NCBI RefSeq assembly: GCF_003391135.1
Contig: NZ_CP031455.1
Span: 5,192,001-5,256,000 of the forward strand
Direction of reading: 5' to 3'
Source of the DNA: Streptoverticillium olivoreticuli subsp. olivoreticuli
Lineage (GTDB): Bacteria > Actinomycetota > Actinomycetes > Streptomycetales > Streptomycetaceae
DNA: 64,000 bases
The translations under genes were made by a program, and so were the position numbers. Shown here piece by piece: positions 26,801 to 35,056 of the stretch; the stretch's first letter is position 1, and each line of letters begins with the position of its first letter. A model generated the notes under the pieces. It was not told the origin of the DNA, ran no database searches, and saw only the letters and a program-made list of their open reading frames with translations.

Positions 26801-28778
26801 TCGCCGGGGCCGGGGGGAGGGCGAACGCGGTGCGGGGAAGGTCCGGTTCGGCGTTCGCCTGGCCCGGGATGGGGCGTTCCGGCGCCTCCGCGACGCCTCG
26901 CCGCGCGCGGCGGCCGGTCGGTGCCGGGGCCGTGGGGTCGGGCGTGCGGTCCGCTTCCGCGGGCGGCAGCGCGAAGGCCGTGCGCGGGGCCTCGGTCTCC
27001 GGGGGGCGCTGCTCCCGCCGGGCGCGCCGCCCGGTCGGCGCGGGCGTGCCCTGCGGCGGCACGAGCCCGGCACCCTCGGTGCCCTGCCCGTGGCGGCCGT
27101 CCGTCGTCGCGGCCTGTTCCTCGTCCGCGCGGGGGCGCGCCCGGCGCCGCCCGGTCGGCTGGGGCTCGGGCCGCTGCTCCGCGCCCTCGCCCTTGGCGTT
27201 CGCCCCGGACGGGGGCTCCGACGCCGCCGTGCCACGGGCCCGCTGCGCGGGCACCGGCATGACCGTCGTCGCGTTCATCGTGTCCATGGCCGCCCACCGC
27301 TCGGGCGAGGCGGTCACCGGCCCGGCCTCCGCGGAGACCGGCACCTCCAGGACATAGGCGCTGCCGCCCGCTCCCGGCATGTCATGGGTCTGGAGCACAC
27401 CGCCGTGCCCGCGGACGATGCCGCGCACGATCGGCCCGTGGACCGGGTCGCCGCCCGCGTACGGGCCGCGCACCTCGATGCGCACGACCTCGCCGCGCTG
27501 TGCCGCCGCGACGACGATCGTCGAATCCCCGGAGCCGGAAGCGGCGGGGGCGGAGGTGTTGCCCGTCGCGTCGACGCCCGCCACATCGGCGATCAGATGC
27601 GCCAGCGCCTGCGCGAACCGCTCCGCGTCGACCTCCGCCTCGATCGCGGGGGCGTGCACCGCGAACTGCGCGCGCCCCGGACCGATCAGCTCGATCGCGC
27701 CCTCGACACCGGCCGCCACGACCTCGTCGAGCGGGACGGCCTCCTTGGTCAGCCTGGTCTCGCCCGCGTCCAGCCGCTGATAGGCCAGGACATTGTCGAC
27801 AAGGGTCGACATCCGGGCGTATCCGGCCGAAAGGTGATGGAGGATCTGATTCGCCTCGGGCCACAGCTGTCCGGCCGGGTCGTCGGCCAGGGTGCCGAGC
27901 TCGCCGCGCAGTTGCTCCAGCGGACCCCGCAGCGACGTCTCCAGGACGGCCAGCAGCTGGGCGTGGCGCGCGGCCAGCGCGTCGTGGGCCCGGCGGTCGG
28001 TGAAGGTCATCACCGCGCCGACGAGCTGGTCGCCGTCGCGCACGGGCGCGGTCGTCAGGTCGACGGGCACCGCGCGGCCGTCCTTCGCCCACAGCACCTG
28101 CCCGCGCACCCGGTGCTTGCGCCCGGACCGCAGGGTGTCGGCGATCGGCGACTCCTCGTACGGGAAGGGGGTGCCGTCCCCGCGGGAGTGATGGATGAGC
28201 GGGTGCAGCTCCTGGCCGCCGAGGTCGCTGGCGCGGTAGCCGAGGATCTGCGCGGCGGAGGGGTTGACGAGGACGACCTTGCCCGCGGTGTCGACGCCGA
28301 CGACGCCCTCGGCCGCCGCGCGCAGGATCATCTCCGTCTGGCGCTGCTGGCGGGCGAGTTCGGCCTCGGTGTCGAGCGTCCCTGTGAGGTCGCGGACGAC
28401 GAGCATCAGCAGCTCGTCACCGGTGTAGGAGGAGTGGTCGGCGTACGGGGTGCGGCCGTCCTCCAGGTTGGCGCTCGTCACCTCGACGGGGAACTGCGAA
28501 CCGTCCGTGCGCCGCGCGATCATCCGCGTCGGCTTGGTGCGGCCGTCGTCGCTGTCGGGCAGCCGCATCGAACCGGGGATGCGCCGGGAGTCGAAGTCCG
28601 GCAGCAGGGAGAGCAGTCCGCGCCCCACGAGACCGGTGCCGGGGACCTCGAAGGTCTCCAGAGCTATGTGGTTGGCGTTGACGACCGTGCCGTTGCAGTT
28701 GACGAGCAACAAGGCGTCGGGGAGGGCGTCGAGTATGGCTGCGAGGCGAGCAGCGCCTCGGGATGGCCTGCTGCTCAC
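23874..28778 (-). CDS. Giant PAS / pseudo-histidine-kinase / tandem-receiver protein with repetitive linker
   Basis: A 1634-residue signalling protein starting at GTG 28778, which has GGGAGGA about 9 bp upstream. The order is PAS 1 (about 8-110), PAS 2 (about 135-255), a HisKA-like helix pair (about 265-340), a degenerate HATPase-like region (about 350-480), a Pro/Ala/Gly/Thr-rich linker of about 900 residues with recurring PTGRRARR and PGGYPGGAPTAPH units, then two C-terminal receiver-like domains (about 1405-1505 and 1509-1634). The phospho-accepting His is absent: SLRGPLEQL stands where SHELRTPL is expected. The second receiver keeps VVMDLM but lacks an obvious Lys. It probably works as a scaffold or sensor rather than by classic phosphotransfer. 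Confidence 0.82.
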   Translation of the reverse strand: MSSRPSRGAARLAAILDALPDALLLVNCNGTVVNANHIALETFEVPGTGLVGRGLLSLLPDFDSRRIPGSMRLPDSDDGRTKPTRMIARRTDGSQFPVEVTSANLEDGRTPYADHSSYTGDELLMLVVRDLTGTLDTEAELARQQRQTEMILRAAAEGVVGVDTAGKVVLVNPSAAQILGYRASDLGGQELHPLIHHSRGDGTPFPYEESPIADTLRSGRKHRVRGQVLWAKDGRAVPVDLTTAPVRDGDQLVGAVMTFTDRRAHDALAARHAQLLAVLETSLRGPLEQLRGELGTLADDPAGQLWPEANQILHHLSAGYARMSTLVDNVLAYQRLDAGETRLTKEAVPLDEVVAAGVEGAIELIGPGRAQFAVHAPAIEAEVDAERFAQALAHLIADVAGVDATGNTSAPAASGSGDSTIVVAAAQRGEVVRIEVRGPYAGGDPVHGPIVRGIVRGHGGVLQTHDMPGAGGSAYVLEVPVSAEAGPVTASPERWAAMDTMNATTVMPVPAQRARGTAASEPPSGANAKGEGAEQRPEPQPTGRRRARPRADEEQAATTDGRHGQGTEGAGLVPPQGTPAPTGRRARREQRPPETEAPRTAFALPPAEADRTPDPTAPAPTGRRARRGVAEAPERPIPGQANAEPDLPRTAFALPPAPATPPAEEKGSPAGTDDMRQAVAVPPAPEPGRTAAFVTGTGDAPVRPDTYPAQGGTAPAGVPQQGATTAPATPGQPGGYPGGAPTAPHRSGPEHLSAPHGAATTGAPHQGGTTAFLAAGGDAAPGTTAAAGVPQQARHEHPSAPGGIATPAAPGQPGGGAPSGPAPYAPEGGPGAGTAAFLTDPDQGPATGGTAAPAAVGRSGPAPGATTAPATPGRPGGYPGGAPTAPHQGRPEGRPAPGATTAPATPGQPGGYPGGAPTAPHRSGPEHLSAPRGAATTAAPHQGGTAAFLSGDRDAAPGGTATAGTPRQARPEHPSAPYTAAGDPDQGPATGGAAAPFAAAGSPNAARPEHPSAPDGIAMPAAPGQPGGGAPSGPGAGTAAFLADPGQGPAPFAVAGGSNTTDAPHPVRPEAGSAHQGRPGGHPAPGAAGTPVDGVPGGAAPVPGGPSAWPAPGGTATAGTPRQDQPRTGPATGDAATPAVPGGPGAHPAPDNASAPVEGAPGRTGAHPTAPHQDRPAPGGTAQTGAPAQAASAPVDPAAAAVSRVQQQARPVAASEPDGAATAMDDTPHQGLPKVPGGAPYGSAHPQDADAPGGEVRPGGAAHPDPHADAAAPTGRRRARRALAEEPGAAAPQGEAARPISVRTLGQGPGGGETPPGGTPVGSGRRRKLGNPSEEERQTHTPSAATARPQAPGAPQGRAFAIGAPDEGTEGPEPLDGPNGAVEVVGAPRPPMDDELPPEPLDNPRRLLVWPAPDASTQTALTERGYRPVIVHSREEVDAQIAAYPAALFVDPLTGPITRTALQSLREAAGAAEVPVLVTAGLGQATKEAAYGADPAVLLKALAPRDSEMHPSRVLLIEEQEPIADALAATLERRGMQVARAATDADAVTLAAELRPNLVVMDLMQVRRRRAGIVDWLRANGLLSRTPLVVYTSAGMDPTQLAMLAAGETVLFLAERSTSAEVQGRIVDLLSKLG
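25987..26088. repeat. 102-bp direct repeat in linker region, copy 1
   Basis: This is an exact 102-bp copy of 26515-26616, in frame within the linker of the giant sensor gene. A shorter related copy ends at 26190. Such repeats suggest the linker grows and shrinks by recombination. Confidence 0.9.
26515..26616. repeat. 102-bp direct repeat in linker region, copy 2
   Basis: Identical to 25987-26088, offset by 528 bp (176 codons), so recombination between the copies would delete 176 residues without changing frame. Confidence 0.9.
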
Positions 28779-29001
28779 GACGACGCTTCCTCCCTGGATA
28801 CCGCAACCTTGCAGACTGCGCCGGACGGGCAGCGCGCTTCTCCGGCGCCCTCCTGGCGTGTCACTGAGGGGAAGTCTACGGGCTGCGGAGGCGGGCGCGA
28901 CGGCGGATGACGCGTGCGGCGGGGCGTACGGACCGGCCGCCGACCGGTCGTCCCCGGGCCGTTGCGGGGCGTCCCGCCGCAGGCCGGACATGCCTCTTCT
29001 G

Positions 29002-29445
29002 TCAGTCCTCGTCGGAGACTTCCGGGTTGCCGAGCAGCTCGGAGAAGCGGTTCCAACGGGCCGTTTCGCACCCATTCGTCCGGTTGAAGTCCGTGTTCAC
29101 GGGCCGTCCCGCCCAGTGGCCGGAGACATGGGCGTGCTGCGGACCGCTGTAGATCATCGTGCACATCTGGTTCCTGGGCACGGGCGCGAAGAGGTCCTTG
29201 CCCCAGTGCGCCTGCTTGTCGAGCTGGCCGCACGCCTCCTCGGGGTGCCGGTGGGAGCCGCCGACGGGGTGGCAGCGCAGCTCGAACCGTCCGTCGAGGT
29301 GCCCGGCGTCGTTGACGGTCACCGTGAGGTGGTCGCCGCCGGTCTCCGGCTGCGGCAGCGGGAGGGGCGCCGCCGAGACCGCGGGGGCGGCGAGCAGCGC
29401 GGGGGCCAGGGCGGCGGCGGTGAGGGCGAGCCTGCGGAGCAGCAT
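29002..29445 (-). CDS. Subtilisin inhibitor-like (SSI) secreted protease inhibitor
   Basis: A 147-residue secreted inhibitor. A signal peptide (MLLRRLALTAAALAPALLAA, cleavage near AVSAA) is followed by an SSI domain: LTVTVNDAG, RFELRCHPVGGSHRHPEEACG, the reactive loop NQMCTMIYSGP and NTDFNRTNGCETARWNRF. The four cysteines for two disulfides are present. By alignment to classic SSI (MCPM-VYDP), the P1 residue is the Met of MCTM, giving specificity for subtilisin-like proteases. The length fits. GGAGTTC precedes the ATG. SSI proteins control extracellular serine proteases during Streptomyces development. It is monocistronic. Confidence 0.93.
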   Translation of the reverse strand: MLLRRLALTAAALAPALLAAPAVSAAPLPLPQPETGGDHLTVTVNDAGHLDGRFELRCHPVGGSHRHPEEACGQLDKQAHWGKDLFAPVPRNQMCTMIYSGPQHAHVSGHWAGRPVNTDFNRTNGCETARWNRFSELLGNPEVSDED

Positions 29446-29715
29446 GCGAAGAACTCCAGGGTGACGACGGGAGCGCGGCAGCCGGACGACCGGGGACGGG
29501 CGTGCGCACCGGGGGGCCGGTGGCGCGGCCGGCGGGCCGGAAGGGCCCGACCGGACCCTTCACCCCTCTAACGCCCGAGAACGCAACGCGTTGCGCGCCG
29601 GAAACATCTTTGCCCCAGCCGGTGAAAGCCCGGTACCGTAGGGAGCGATTGGTGGCCGACCGCAAGGCTGTGTCATCATCTGCAAGCACCACCTCGCGCA
29701 TGCGCGGGTGAGCGT

Positions 29716-29806
29716 GGAGGCGTCGCCTAGTCCGGTCTATGGCGCCGCACTGCTAATGCGGTTTGGGACTTAAATCCCATCGAGGGTTCAAATCCCTCCG
29801 CCTCCG
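29716..29806 (+). tRNA. tRNA-Ser (anticodon GCT)
   Basis: A 91-nt type II tRNA. Acceptor arms are ggaggcg (29716-29722) and cgcctcc (29799-29805), with discriminator G. The anticodon loop reads ctgctaa within gcactgctaatgc, the long variable arm is present, and the T-arm is gagggttcaaatccctc. CCA is not encoded. Confidence 0.95.
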
Positions 29807-29815
29807 CTTGTGTGT

Positions 29816-29847
29816 GGCCCCGGCCGTCTTCCGAGACGGCCGGGGCC
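29816..29847 (+). terminator. Terminator after tRNA-Ser
   Basis: A perfect 14-bp stem (ggccccggccgtct / agacggccggggcc) with a TCCG loop, followed by TCTTGCTTTCC, lies 9 bp past the tRNA. Confidence 0.85.
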
Positions 29848-29851
29848 TCTT

Positions 29852-29895
29852 GCTTTCCCGGCGGTCTTTCCTGGCGCTTTCCCGGCGGTCTTTCC
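29852..29895. repeat. Short tandem repeat between tRNA genes
   Basis: The 20-bp unit gctttcccggcggtctttcc occurs at 29852-29871 and again at 29876-29895. A further partial unit follows. Function is unknown, possibly slippage in a non-coding spacer. Confidence 0.7.
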
Positions 29896-30075
29896 CGGTG
29901 GCGGGCCGCCGCCGACGCGATCACCGAGGGGCTCCAGGGCCTCGTCCGTGATCTTGCCTGATGGGCGTTTTTGCAGGTCAGCCTGCATGTGGGTAATGGA
30001 TTTCGCGTCGCGGCGGAGTTCATGTAATGTTGTCCACGCAACGCCGACCGGCAAGAAAAACCGCCGGGAAGCCGA

Positions 30076-30148
30076 GCGCTCGTAGCTTAACGGATAGAGC
30101 ACTTGACTACGGATCAAGAGGTTGCAGGTTCGAATCCTGCCGAGCGCA
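30076..30148 (+). tRNA. tRNA-Arg (anticodon ACG)
   Basis: A 73-nt tRNA. Acceptor arms are gcgctcg (30076-30082) and cgagcgc (30141-30147), with discriminator A. The anticodon stem-loop is cttga-ctacgga-tcaag, giving ACG, and the T-arm is gcaggttcgaatcctgc. CCA is not encoded. Confidence 0.95.
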
Positions 30149-30196
30149 CAGCCGAGAGACCGGTGCCACATTTGTTGGAACCGGCCTTTCGACCGT

Positions 30197-30270
30197 CGCG
30201 GGGTGGAGCAGCTCGGTAGCTCGCTGGGCTCATAACCCAGAGGTCGCAGGTTCAAATCCTGTCCCCGCTA
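30197..30270 (+). tRNA. Initiator tRNA-fMet (anticodon CAT)
   Basis: A 74-nt tRNA. The anticodon stem carries three G-C pairs (ctggg-ctcataa-cccag), the hallmark of initiator tRNA. Position 1 is C facing T72, a mismatch used to mark initiators in actinobacteria. Discriminator is A; CCA is not encoded. Confidence 0.93.
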
Positions 30271-30276
30271 CTAAGA

Positions 30277-30314
30277 CCGCAGGCCCGGCACTCTTCGGAG
30301 TGCCGGGCCTGCGG
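30277..30314 (+). terminator. Terminator after tRNA-fMet
   Basis: A perfect 17-bp stem (ccgcaggcccggcactc / gagtgccgggcctgcgg) with a TTCG tetraloop, followed by CGTTTCCC, lies 6 bp past the tRNA. It may also serve the convergent oxidoreductase gene. Confidence 0.9.
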
Positions 30315-30334
30315 CGTTTCCCGGCCACTGCCGG

Positions 30335-31249
30335 TCAGCCGGTCAGCGGCAGCGCCCCGGCGAGGGCGCGCCACTCGGCGAGCGGGAGCTCGCCCGCCCT
30401 GCGCCGGGCCGGGTCCAGGACCACCTGGACGGCCACGTGATCGGCGCCCGCCGCGAGGAAGGCGTCCACCCGGGCGCGGACCGCCGCCGCGTCGCCGAGC
30501 GCGAAGACCGCGTCGAGCAGCCGGTCGCTGCCGTTGCCCTCGAAGTCCCGCTCCGTGAAGCCGAGCCGCAGCAGGTTGTTCGTGTAGTTGGGCATCGGCA
30601 GGTAGAAGGAGAGGTAGTCGCGGGCCGACCGCCGGGCGCGGTCCAGGTCGTCGTCGAGGACCACCTTCAGCTCCGGGGCGAGCAGCGGGCCCTCGCCCAG
30701 CAGCTCGCGCGCCCGCGCGGTGTGCTCGGCCGTGACGAGATACGGCACGGCCCCCGCCGCCCGGTCGCGGGCCAGCCGCAGCATGCGGGGTCCGAGCGCG
30801 GCCAGCATCCGCCGCCCCGCGGGCGGACCGTCCGGGGCGGCGTCGAGCTCGTCCAGATACGCCGTCATCGCGGAGTACGGGCGCGCGTACCCCTCGACCA
30901 TGTGGCGGTGGCTGACGCCCAGGCCCACGACGAACCGCTCCCGCAGGGCGGGGGCGAGGGCGGCGTACGCGGCGGCGATCCGGGCGGCCGGGTGCTGCCA
31001 GATGCTGATGATGCTCGTCCCCACGCGGACGCGCTCGGTCGCCTCCAGCACGTGCGCCGCACGGGTGACGTCCGGGCTGCCGCCGACCCACAGCGTGCCG
31101 TAGCCCAGCTCCTCCAACTCCGCGGCCGCCGCCCGGATTTCGCCGAGCCGGCCGGGGTCTTCCTGCCGTAGTTCGACGCTCCAGACGCCGATCCTGCCGA
31201 GCTCTGCGGGGAGTGCCATGGGGCCGTCGGCCGGAGGGTGAGTGCTCAT
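30335..31249 (-). CDS. LLM-class F420-dependent oxidoreductase
   Basis: A 304-residue luciferase-like monooxygenase family protein of the probable F420-dependent group. Features include GRIGVWSVELRQ at the N-terminus, LGYGTLWVGGSPD, RVRVGTSIISIWQHPA, RFVVGLGVSHRHMVEGYARP and a C-terminal GADHVAVQVVLD. These match the TIM-barrel cofactor-binding positions. The substrate is unknown. The ATG at 31249 has GGGG before it; an ATG at 31219 is the alternative. It is divergent from the response regulator gene, 94 bp away. Confidence 0.82.
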   Translation of the reverse strand: MSTHPPADGPMALPAELGRIGVWSVELRQEDPGRLGEIRAAAAELEELGYGTLWVGGSPDVTRAAHVLEATERVRVGTSIISIWQHPAARIAAAYAALAPALRERFVVGLGVSHRHMVEGYARPYSAMTAYLDELDAAPDGPPAGRRMLAALGPRMLRLARDRAAGAVPYLVTAEHTARARELLGEGPLLAPELKVVLDDDLDRARRSARDYLSFYLPMPNYTNNLLRLGFTERDFEGNGSDRLLDAVFALGDAAAVRARVDAFLAAGADHVAVQVVLDPARRRAGELPLAEWRALAGALPLTG

Positions 31250-31343
31250 GTTCCCCACCGTACGGAAGGGGCACCGCGGATTCTCAGACGAATCACAGAG
31301 AGCCGAAAGAAGCCTCTCAGCCGGCCTGCCCAGGATCACCCGT

Positions 31344-32084
31344 ATGACCTCGATCTCGCCTGCCGCGCGAACGGAACTGCTGCACGACGACGGAAGTGCC
31401 GTACGGGTGCTGGTCGTCGACGACGAGGCACCGCTGGCCGAACTGCTGTGCCTCGCCCTGCGCTACGAGGGGTGGGAGGTGCGGACCGCCGCCGACGGTG
31501 CCGGGGCGCTGCGCGCCGCTCGCGACTTCCGGCCCGACGCCGTCGTCCTGGACGTGATGCTGCCCGACATGGACGGGCTGACCGTCCTCGGGCGGCTGCG
31601 GCGCGAACACTCCGACGTGCCCGTGCTGTTCCTGACCGCCAAGGACGCCGTCGAGGACCGGATCGCCGGGCTCACGGCGGGCGGCGACGACTACGTCACC
31701 AAGCCGTTCAGCCTGGAGGAGGTCGTCGCCCGGCTGCGCGGCCTGCTGCGGCGCGCCCGTACGGTGGCCCCGCGCGCGGACTCCGTGCTCACCGTCGGGG
31801 ACCTCGTCCTGGACGAGGACAGCCACGAGGTGGCGCGGGACGGCACGGAGATCCACCTGACCGCGACGGAGTTCGAGCTGCTGCGCTTCCTGATGCGCAA
31901 TCCCCGGCGGGTGCTCAGCAAGCCGCAGATCCTGGACCGGGTGTGGTCGTACGACTTCGGGGGGCAGGCGAACGTGGTCGAGCTCTACATCTCGTATCTG
32001 CGGCGGAAGATCGACGCGGGGCGCGAGCCGATGATTCACACTCGGCGTGGGGTGGGCTATCTGATCAAGCCGGCTGTGGCGTGA
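31344..32084 (+). CDS. OmpR/PhoB-family response regulator
   Basis: A 246-residue two-component response regulator. The receiver domain (about 20-135) has acidic residues in VLVVDDEAP, the phospho-acceptor Asp in AVVLDVMLPDMDG, Thr in VLFLTAKD and Lys in DDYVTKPFS. The C-terminal winged helix (about 150-243) shows HLTATEFELLRFLMRNPRRV, NVVELYISYLRRKID and IHTRRGVGYLI. It pairs with the kinase 150 bp downstream. Targets are not evident, though the membrane glycosyltransferases after the kinase are candidates. Confidence 0.94.
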   Translation: MTSISPAARTELLHDDGSAVRVLVVDDEAPLAELLCLALRYEGWEVRTAADGAGALRAARDFRPDAVVLDVMLPDMDGLTVLGRLRREHSDVPVLFLTAKDAVEDRIAGLTAGGDDYVTKPFSLEEVVARLRGLLRRARTVAPRADSVLTVGDLVLDEDSHEVARDGTEIHLTATEFELLRFLMRNPRRVLSKPQILDRVWSYDFGGQANVVELYISYLRRKIDAGREPMIHTRRGVGYLIKPAVA

Positions 32085-32133
32085 GGGCGCGCGGCTCCGC
32101 CGCGGCCGGGGTTCCGCCCCGGACCCGTGCTCG

Positions 32134-32250
32134 GGTGCGGCTCGGCGGGTTTGTTCCCCTGCCCCGCCCCTTCCCGAAACTGGGGCTCCGCCCCAGACCC
32201 CGGTCCTCAAACTCCCCCAGCCACCGCTGGGAGGTGCCCCCACGGGCTGG
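32134..32250. repeat. Intergenic repeat, copy C, between regulator and kinase
   Basis: A variant copy: ggcgggtttgttcccctgcc, then gccccttcccgaaactgggg, ctccgccccagaccccggtc, and an altered end containing cccagccaccgctgggaggt and a final cacgggctgg. It separates the response regulator from its kinase, and the likely kinase GTG start (32234) lies inside it. Confidence 0.85.
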
Positions 32251-33748
32251 AATTCCGGCTCGTCCGGAGAAGCGCGCACGGTCGTTGCGGGCGCGGCTCG
32301 TCGTTTCCACCGTCGTGCTCGTCGCCGTCGTCTGCGCCGTCATCGGCACGGTCACCACCATCGTGCTGCGCAGCTACCTCTACGGGCAGCTGGACACCCA
32401 GCTCAAGGATGTCGCGCGGCGGGCCGCCGGGCCGCCCGGGGGGCACCGGTTCACGGATCCTTACGACACCGATCCGCTGGGGTTCCTGCGCTCGGGCGGG
32501 CAGCCCATCGGGACCGTGGGCGCGGTCACCGAGGGCGGCCGGCTGGCGGACGCGGCCGTCAGCGCCACCGGCTTCCCCCGGCCCGTGCTCGACCCGCTCA
32601 CCACCGAGCAGCGCACCGCCCTCGACCGGCTCGCCCGCGACGGGCGGCCGCATGAGGTGCACCTGCCGGGGCGGGGCGACTTCCGCGCGATGTCCGTCGT
32701 CTCCGGGGACGGCACGATGTCCTACCTCGTCGGCATCCCCACCGCCGCCGCACAGGACACGCTCGACACGCTCGTCCTGGTGGAGGTCTGCGTCACCGCC
32801 GCGGGGCTCGTCGCCGCGGGCATCGCCGGCGCCGCGAACGTCGGCATCGCCCTGCGCCCGCTGCGCCGCGTCGCCGCCACCGCCACCCGGGTCTCCGAAC
32901 TGCCCCTGCACAGCGGCGAGGTGGCCCTCCACGAACGGGTCCCCGGCGCCGAGGCGGATCCGCGCACCGAGGTCGGGCAGGTCGGGGCGGCGCTCAACAG
33001 GATGCTGGGGCACGTCGGTTCGGCGCTGGCCGCGCGCCAGGAAAGCGAGACGCGCGTCCGGCAGTTCGTCGCCGACGCCAGCCATGAGCTCCGCACGCCC
33101 CTCGCCTCCATCCGCGGCTACGCCGAGCTCACCCGCCGGGGGAGCGAGGAGACCGGGCCCGCGACCCGGCACGCGCTGGGCCGCATCGAGTCCGAGGCGC
33201 ACCGGATGACCGGGCTGGTCGAGGACCTGCTGCTGCTCGCGCGCCTCGACGCCGGGCGCCCGCTCGCCCACGCGGACCTCGACCTGTCGCCGCTCGCCGT
33301 CGACGCCGTGAGCGACGCGCGGGCGGCCGGGCCCGGCCACAAATGGCGGCTCGACCTGCCCGCCGAACCCGCCGAGGTGCGCGGCGACGCCGCCCGCCTC
33401 CACCAGGTGCTGGTCAACCTCCTCGCCAACGCCCGTACGCACACGCCGCCCGGCACCACCGTGACCGCCCGGGTGCGCGACCGGGGGCCGCGGGTGGTGC
33501 TGGAGATCGAGGACGACGGGCCGGGGATCCCCGCGGAGCTGCTCCCGCACGTCTTCGAACGGTTCGCGCGCGGCGACGCCTCCCGCTCCCGCGCGGCCGG
33601 CGGCACGGGCCTCGGCCTCGCGATCGTCCGCGCGGTCATCGCGGCGCACGCCGGGCGCGTGACGGTGGACAGCGCGCCCGGCCGCACGGTCTTCACCGTC
33701 GAACTGCCCAAGCGGAGCACGGCCTTTCACAGCGTGGCCACAGGCTGA
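32234..33748 (+). CDS. Sensor histidine kinase (partner of 31344-32084 regulator)
   Basis: A 504-residue membrane sensor kinase. A first membrane helix (about 17-40) and a second (about 180-205) bound an extracytoplasmic sensor region of about 135 residues. A HAMP segment, the HisKA box FVADASHELRTPLASIRGYA with the phospho-accepting His, and the ATPase motifs N (QVLVNLLANARTHT), G1 (EDDGPGIP), F (FERFARGD) and G2 (GTGLGLAIV) follow. Start choice is uncertain: GTG 32234 comes from the repeat element; TTG 32285 would begin just before the first helix. It phosphorylates the upstream response regulator. Confidence 0.88.
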   Translation: MPPRAGIPARPEKRARSLRARLVVSTVVLVAVVCAVIGTVTTIVLRSYLYGQLDTQLKDVARRAAGPPGGHRFTDPYDTDPLGFLRSGGQPIGTVGAVTEGGRLADAAVSATGFPRPVLDPLTTEQRTALDRLARDGRPHEVHLPGRGDFRAMSVVSGDGTMSYLVGIPTAAAQDTLDTLVLVEVCVTAAGLVAAGIAGAANVGIALRPLRRVAATATRVSELPLHSGEVALHERVPGAEADPRTEVGQVGAALNRMLGHVGSALAARQESETRVRQFVADASHELRTPLASIRGYAELTRRGSEETGPATRHALGRIESEAHRMTGLVEDLLLLARLDAGRPLAHADLDLSPLAVDAVSDARAAGPGHKWRLDLPAEPAEVRGDAARLHQVLVNLLANARTHTPPGTTVTARVRDRGPRVVLEIEDDGPGIPAELLPHVFERFARGDASRSRAAGGTGLGLAIVRAVIAAHAGRVTVDSAPGRTVFTVELPKRSTAFHSVATG

Positions 33749-33787
33749 CCACACGGGCGGGACAGCGGGGACCGGAAGGGTCGGCGC

Positions 33788-35056
33788 ATGACCCAGCCAC
33801 CTCCCGGCGCGGCCCTCCCGGCGCGCGTCCCGCTGTCCGCGGAACGGGCCGCGACGGTGCTCGACGTCGTGATTCCCGTGTACAACGAAGAGGGCGACCT
33901 GGAGCGGTGCGTACGCCGCCTCCACGCGCACCTCACGGACACCTTCCCGTACGGCTTCCGGATCACCATCGCCGACAACGCGAGCACCGACCGCACGCCC
34001 GAGGTCTCCGCCCTCCTCGACGACTCCATCGAGGAGGTCACCGCCGTCCGGCTGGAGCAGAAGGGGCGCGGGCGCGCGCTGCGCACCGTCTGGTCGATGT
34101 CGGACGCGCCGGTGCTCGCCTACATGGACGTCGACCTGTCGACCGACCTCAACGCGCTGCTCCCGCTCGTCGCCCCGCTGATCTCCGGCCACTCCGACCT
34201 CGCCATAGGGTCGCGGCTGGCGGGCGGCTCGCGGGTGGTGCGGGGCACGAAGCGGGAGTTCGTCTCCCGGGCGTACAACCTCATCCTGCGGACCGGGCTG
34301 TCCGCCCGCTTCTCCGACGCGCAGTGCGGCTTCAAGGCGATCCGCAAGGACGTCGCCGAACGGCTGCTGCCGCTGGTGGAGGACACCGGCTGGTTCTTCG
34401 ACACGGAACTGCTGGTGCTCGCCGAGCGGGCGGGGCTGCGGATCCACGAGGTGCCGGTCGACTGGGTCGACGACCCGGACAGCTCCGTGCGCATCGTCCG
34501 GACGGCGACCGACGACCTGCGGGGCGTCTGGCGGGTGGGGCGCGCGCTGGCCACCGGCGCGCTGCCGCTGGACCGGCTGCGCCGCCCGTTCGGCGACGAC
34601 CCGCGCGACCGGTCGGTGCCGGGCGTGCCGGGCGGACTGGCCCGGCAGGCGGTCGGCTTCTGCCTGGTCGGCGCGGTGAGCACCTGCTTCTACCTCGCGC
34701 TCTACGCCCTCTTCCGTACGGGCACGGGCGCGCAGCTCGCGAACGCGGCGGCGCTGCTGCTGTCCGCGATCGCCAACACCGCGGCCAACCGGCGGCTGAC
34801 CTTCGGGGTGCGGGGGCGGGACCGGGCGATCCGCCACCAGGCGCAGGGGCTCGTGGTCTTCGCGATCGGGCTGGCCTTGACGAGCGGTTCGCTCGCGGCG
34901 CTTTCGCTGGCGAGTGGTTCGCCGTCACATGGAACGGAGGTGGCTGTGCTGATCACGGCCAATCTGGCGGCGACGGCGTTGCGCTTTCTGCTGCTGCGGG
35001 CGTGGGTTTTTGCGCCTGCGCCTGCGTTGAACGATCGATCTGGGAGCGTCCGTTGA
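33788..35056 (+). CDS. Glycosyltransferase family 2 fused to GtrA-like membrane domain
   Basis: A 422-residue fusion. The N-terminal GT2 domain (about 25-265) resembles polyprenyl-phosphate glycosyltransferases (DPM1/GtrB type): LDVVIPVYNEEGDLERCV, ITIADNASTDRTPEV, the metal-binding YMDVDLSTDL, and DAQCGFKAIRKDVAE with DTGWFFDTELL. The C-terminal about 130 residues (about 285-415) form four membrane helices of the GtrA family, beginning RQAVGFCLVGAVSTCFYLAL. It should make an undecaprenyl-phosphate sugar and help move it across the membrane. It is translationally coupled to the next gene, a GT39-type transferase that could use the lipid-linked sugar. Confidence 0.9.
   Translation: MTQPPPGAALPARVPLSAERAATVLDVVIPVYNEEGDLERCVRRLHAHLTDTFPYGFRITIADNASTDRTPEVSALLDDSIEEVTAVRLEQKGRGRALRTVWSMSDAPVLAYMDVDLSTDLNALLPLVAPLISGHSDLAIGSRLAGGSRVVRGTKREFVSRAYNLILRTGLSARFSDAQCGFKAIRKDVAERLLPLVEDTGWFFDTELLVLAERAGLRIHEVPVDWVDDPDSSVRIVRTATDDLRGVWRVGRALATGALPLDRLRRPFGDDPRDRSVPGVPGGLARQAVGFCLVGAVSTCFYLALYALFRTGTGAQLANAAALLLSAIANTAANRRLTFGVRGRDRAIRHQAQGLVVFAIGLALTSGSLAALSLASGSPSHGTEVAVLITANLAATALRFLLLRAWVFAPAPALNDRSGSVR

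Noticed and set aside
24249..28910. Long open frame on the plus strand (about 1550 codons) opposite the giant sensor gene
   Set aside because: It is an antisense shadow caused by high GC and repetitive codons. The product is Arg/Gly-rich without any domain, while the minus strand encodes PAS and receiver domains.
29716..30314. tRNA cluster as an integration site for an ICE or prophage
   Set aside because: No integrase, no duplicated tRNA 3' end and no change in gene content are seen beside the tRNAs.
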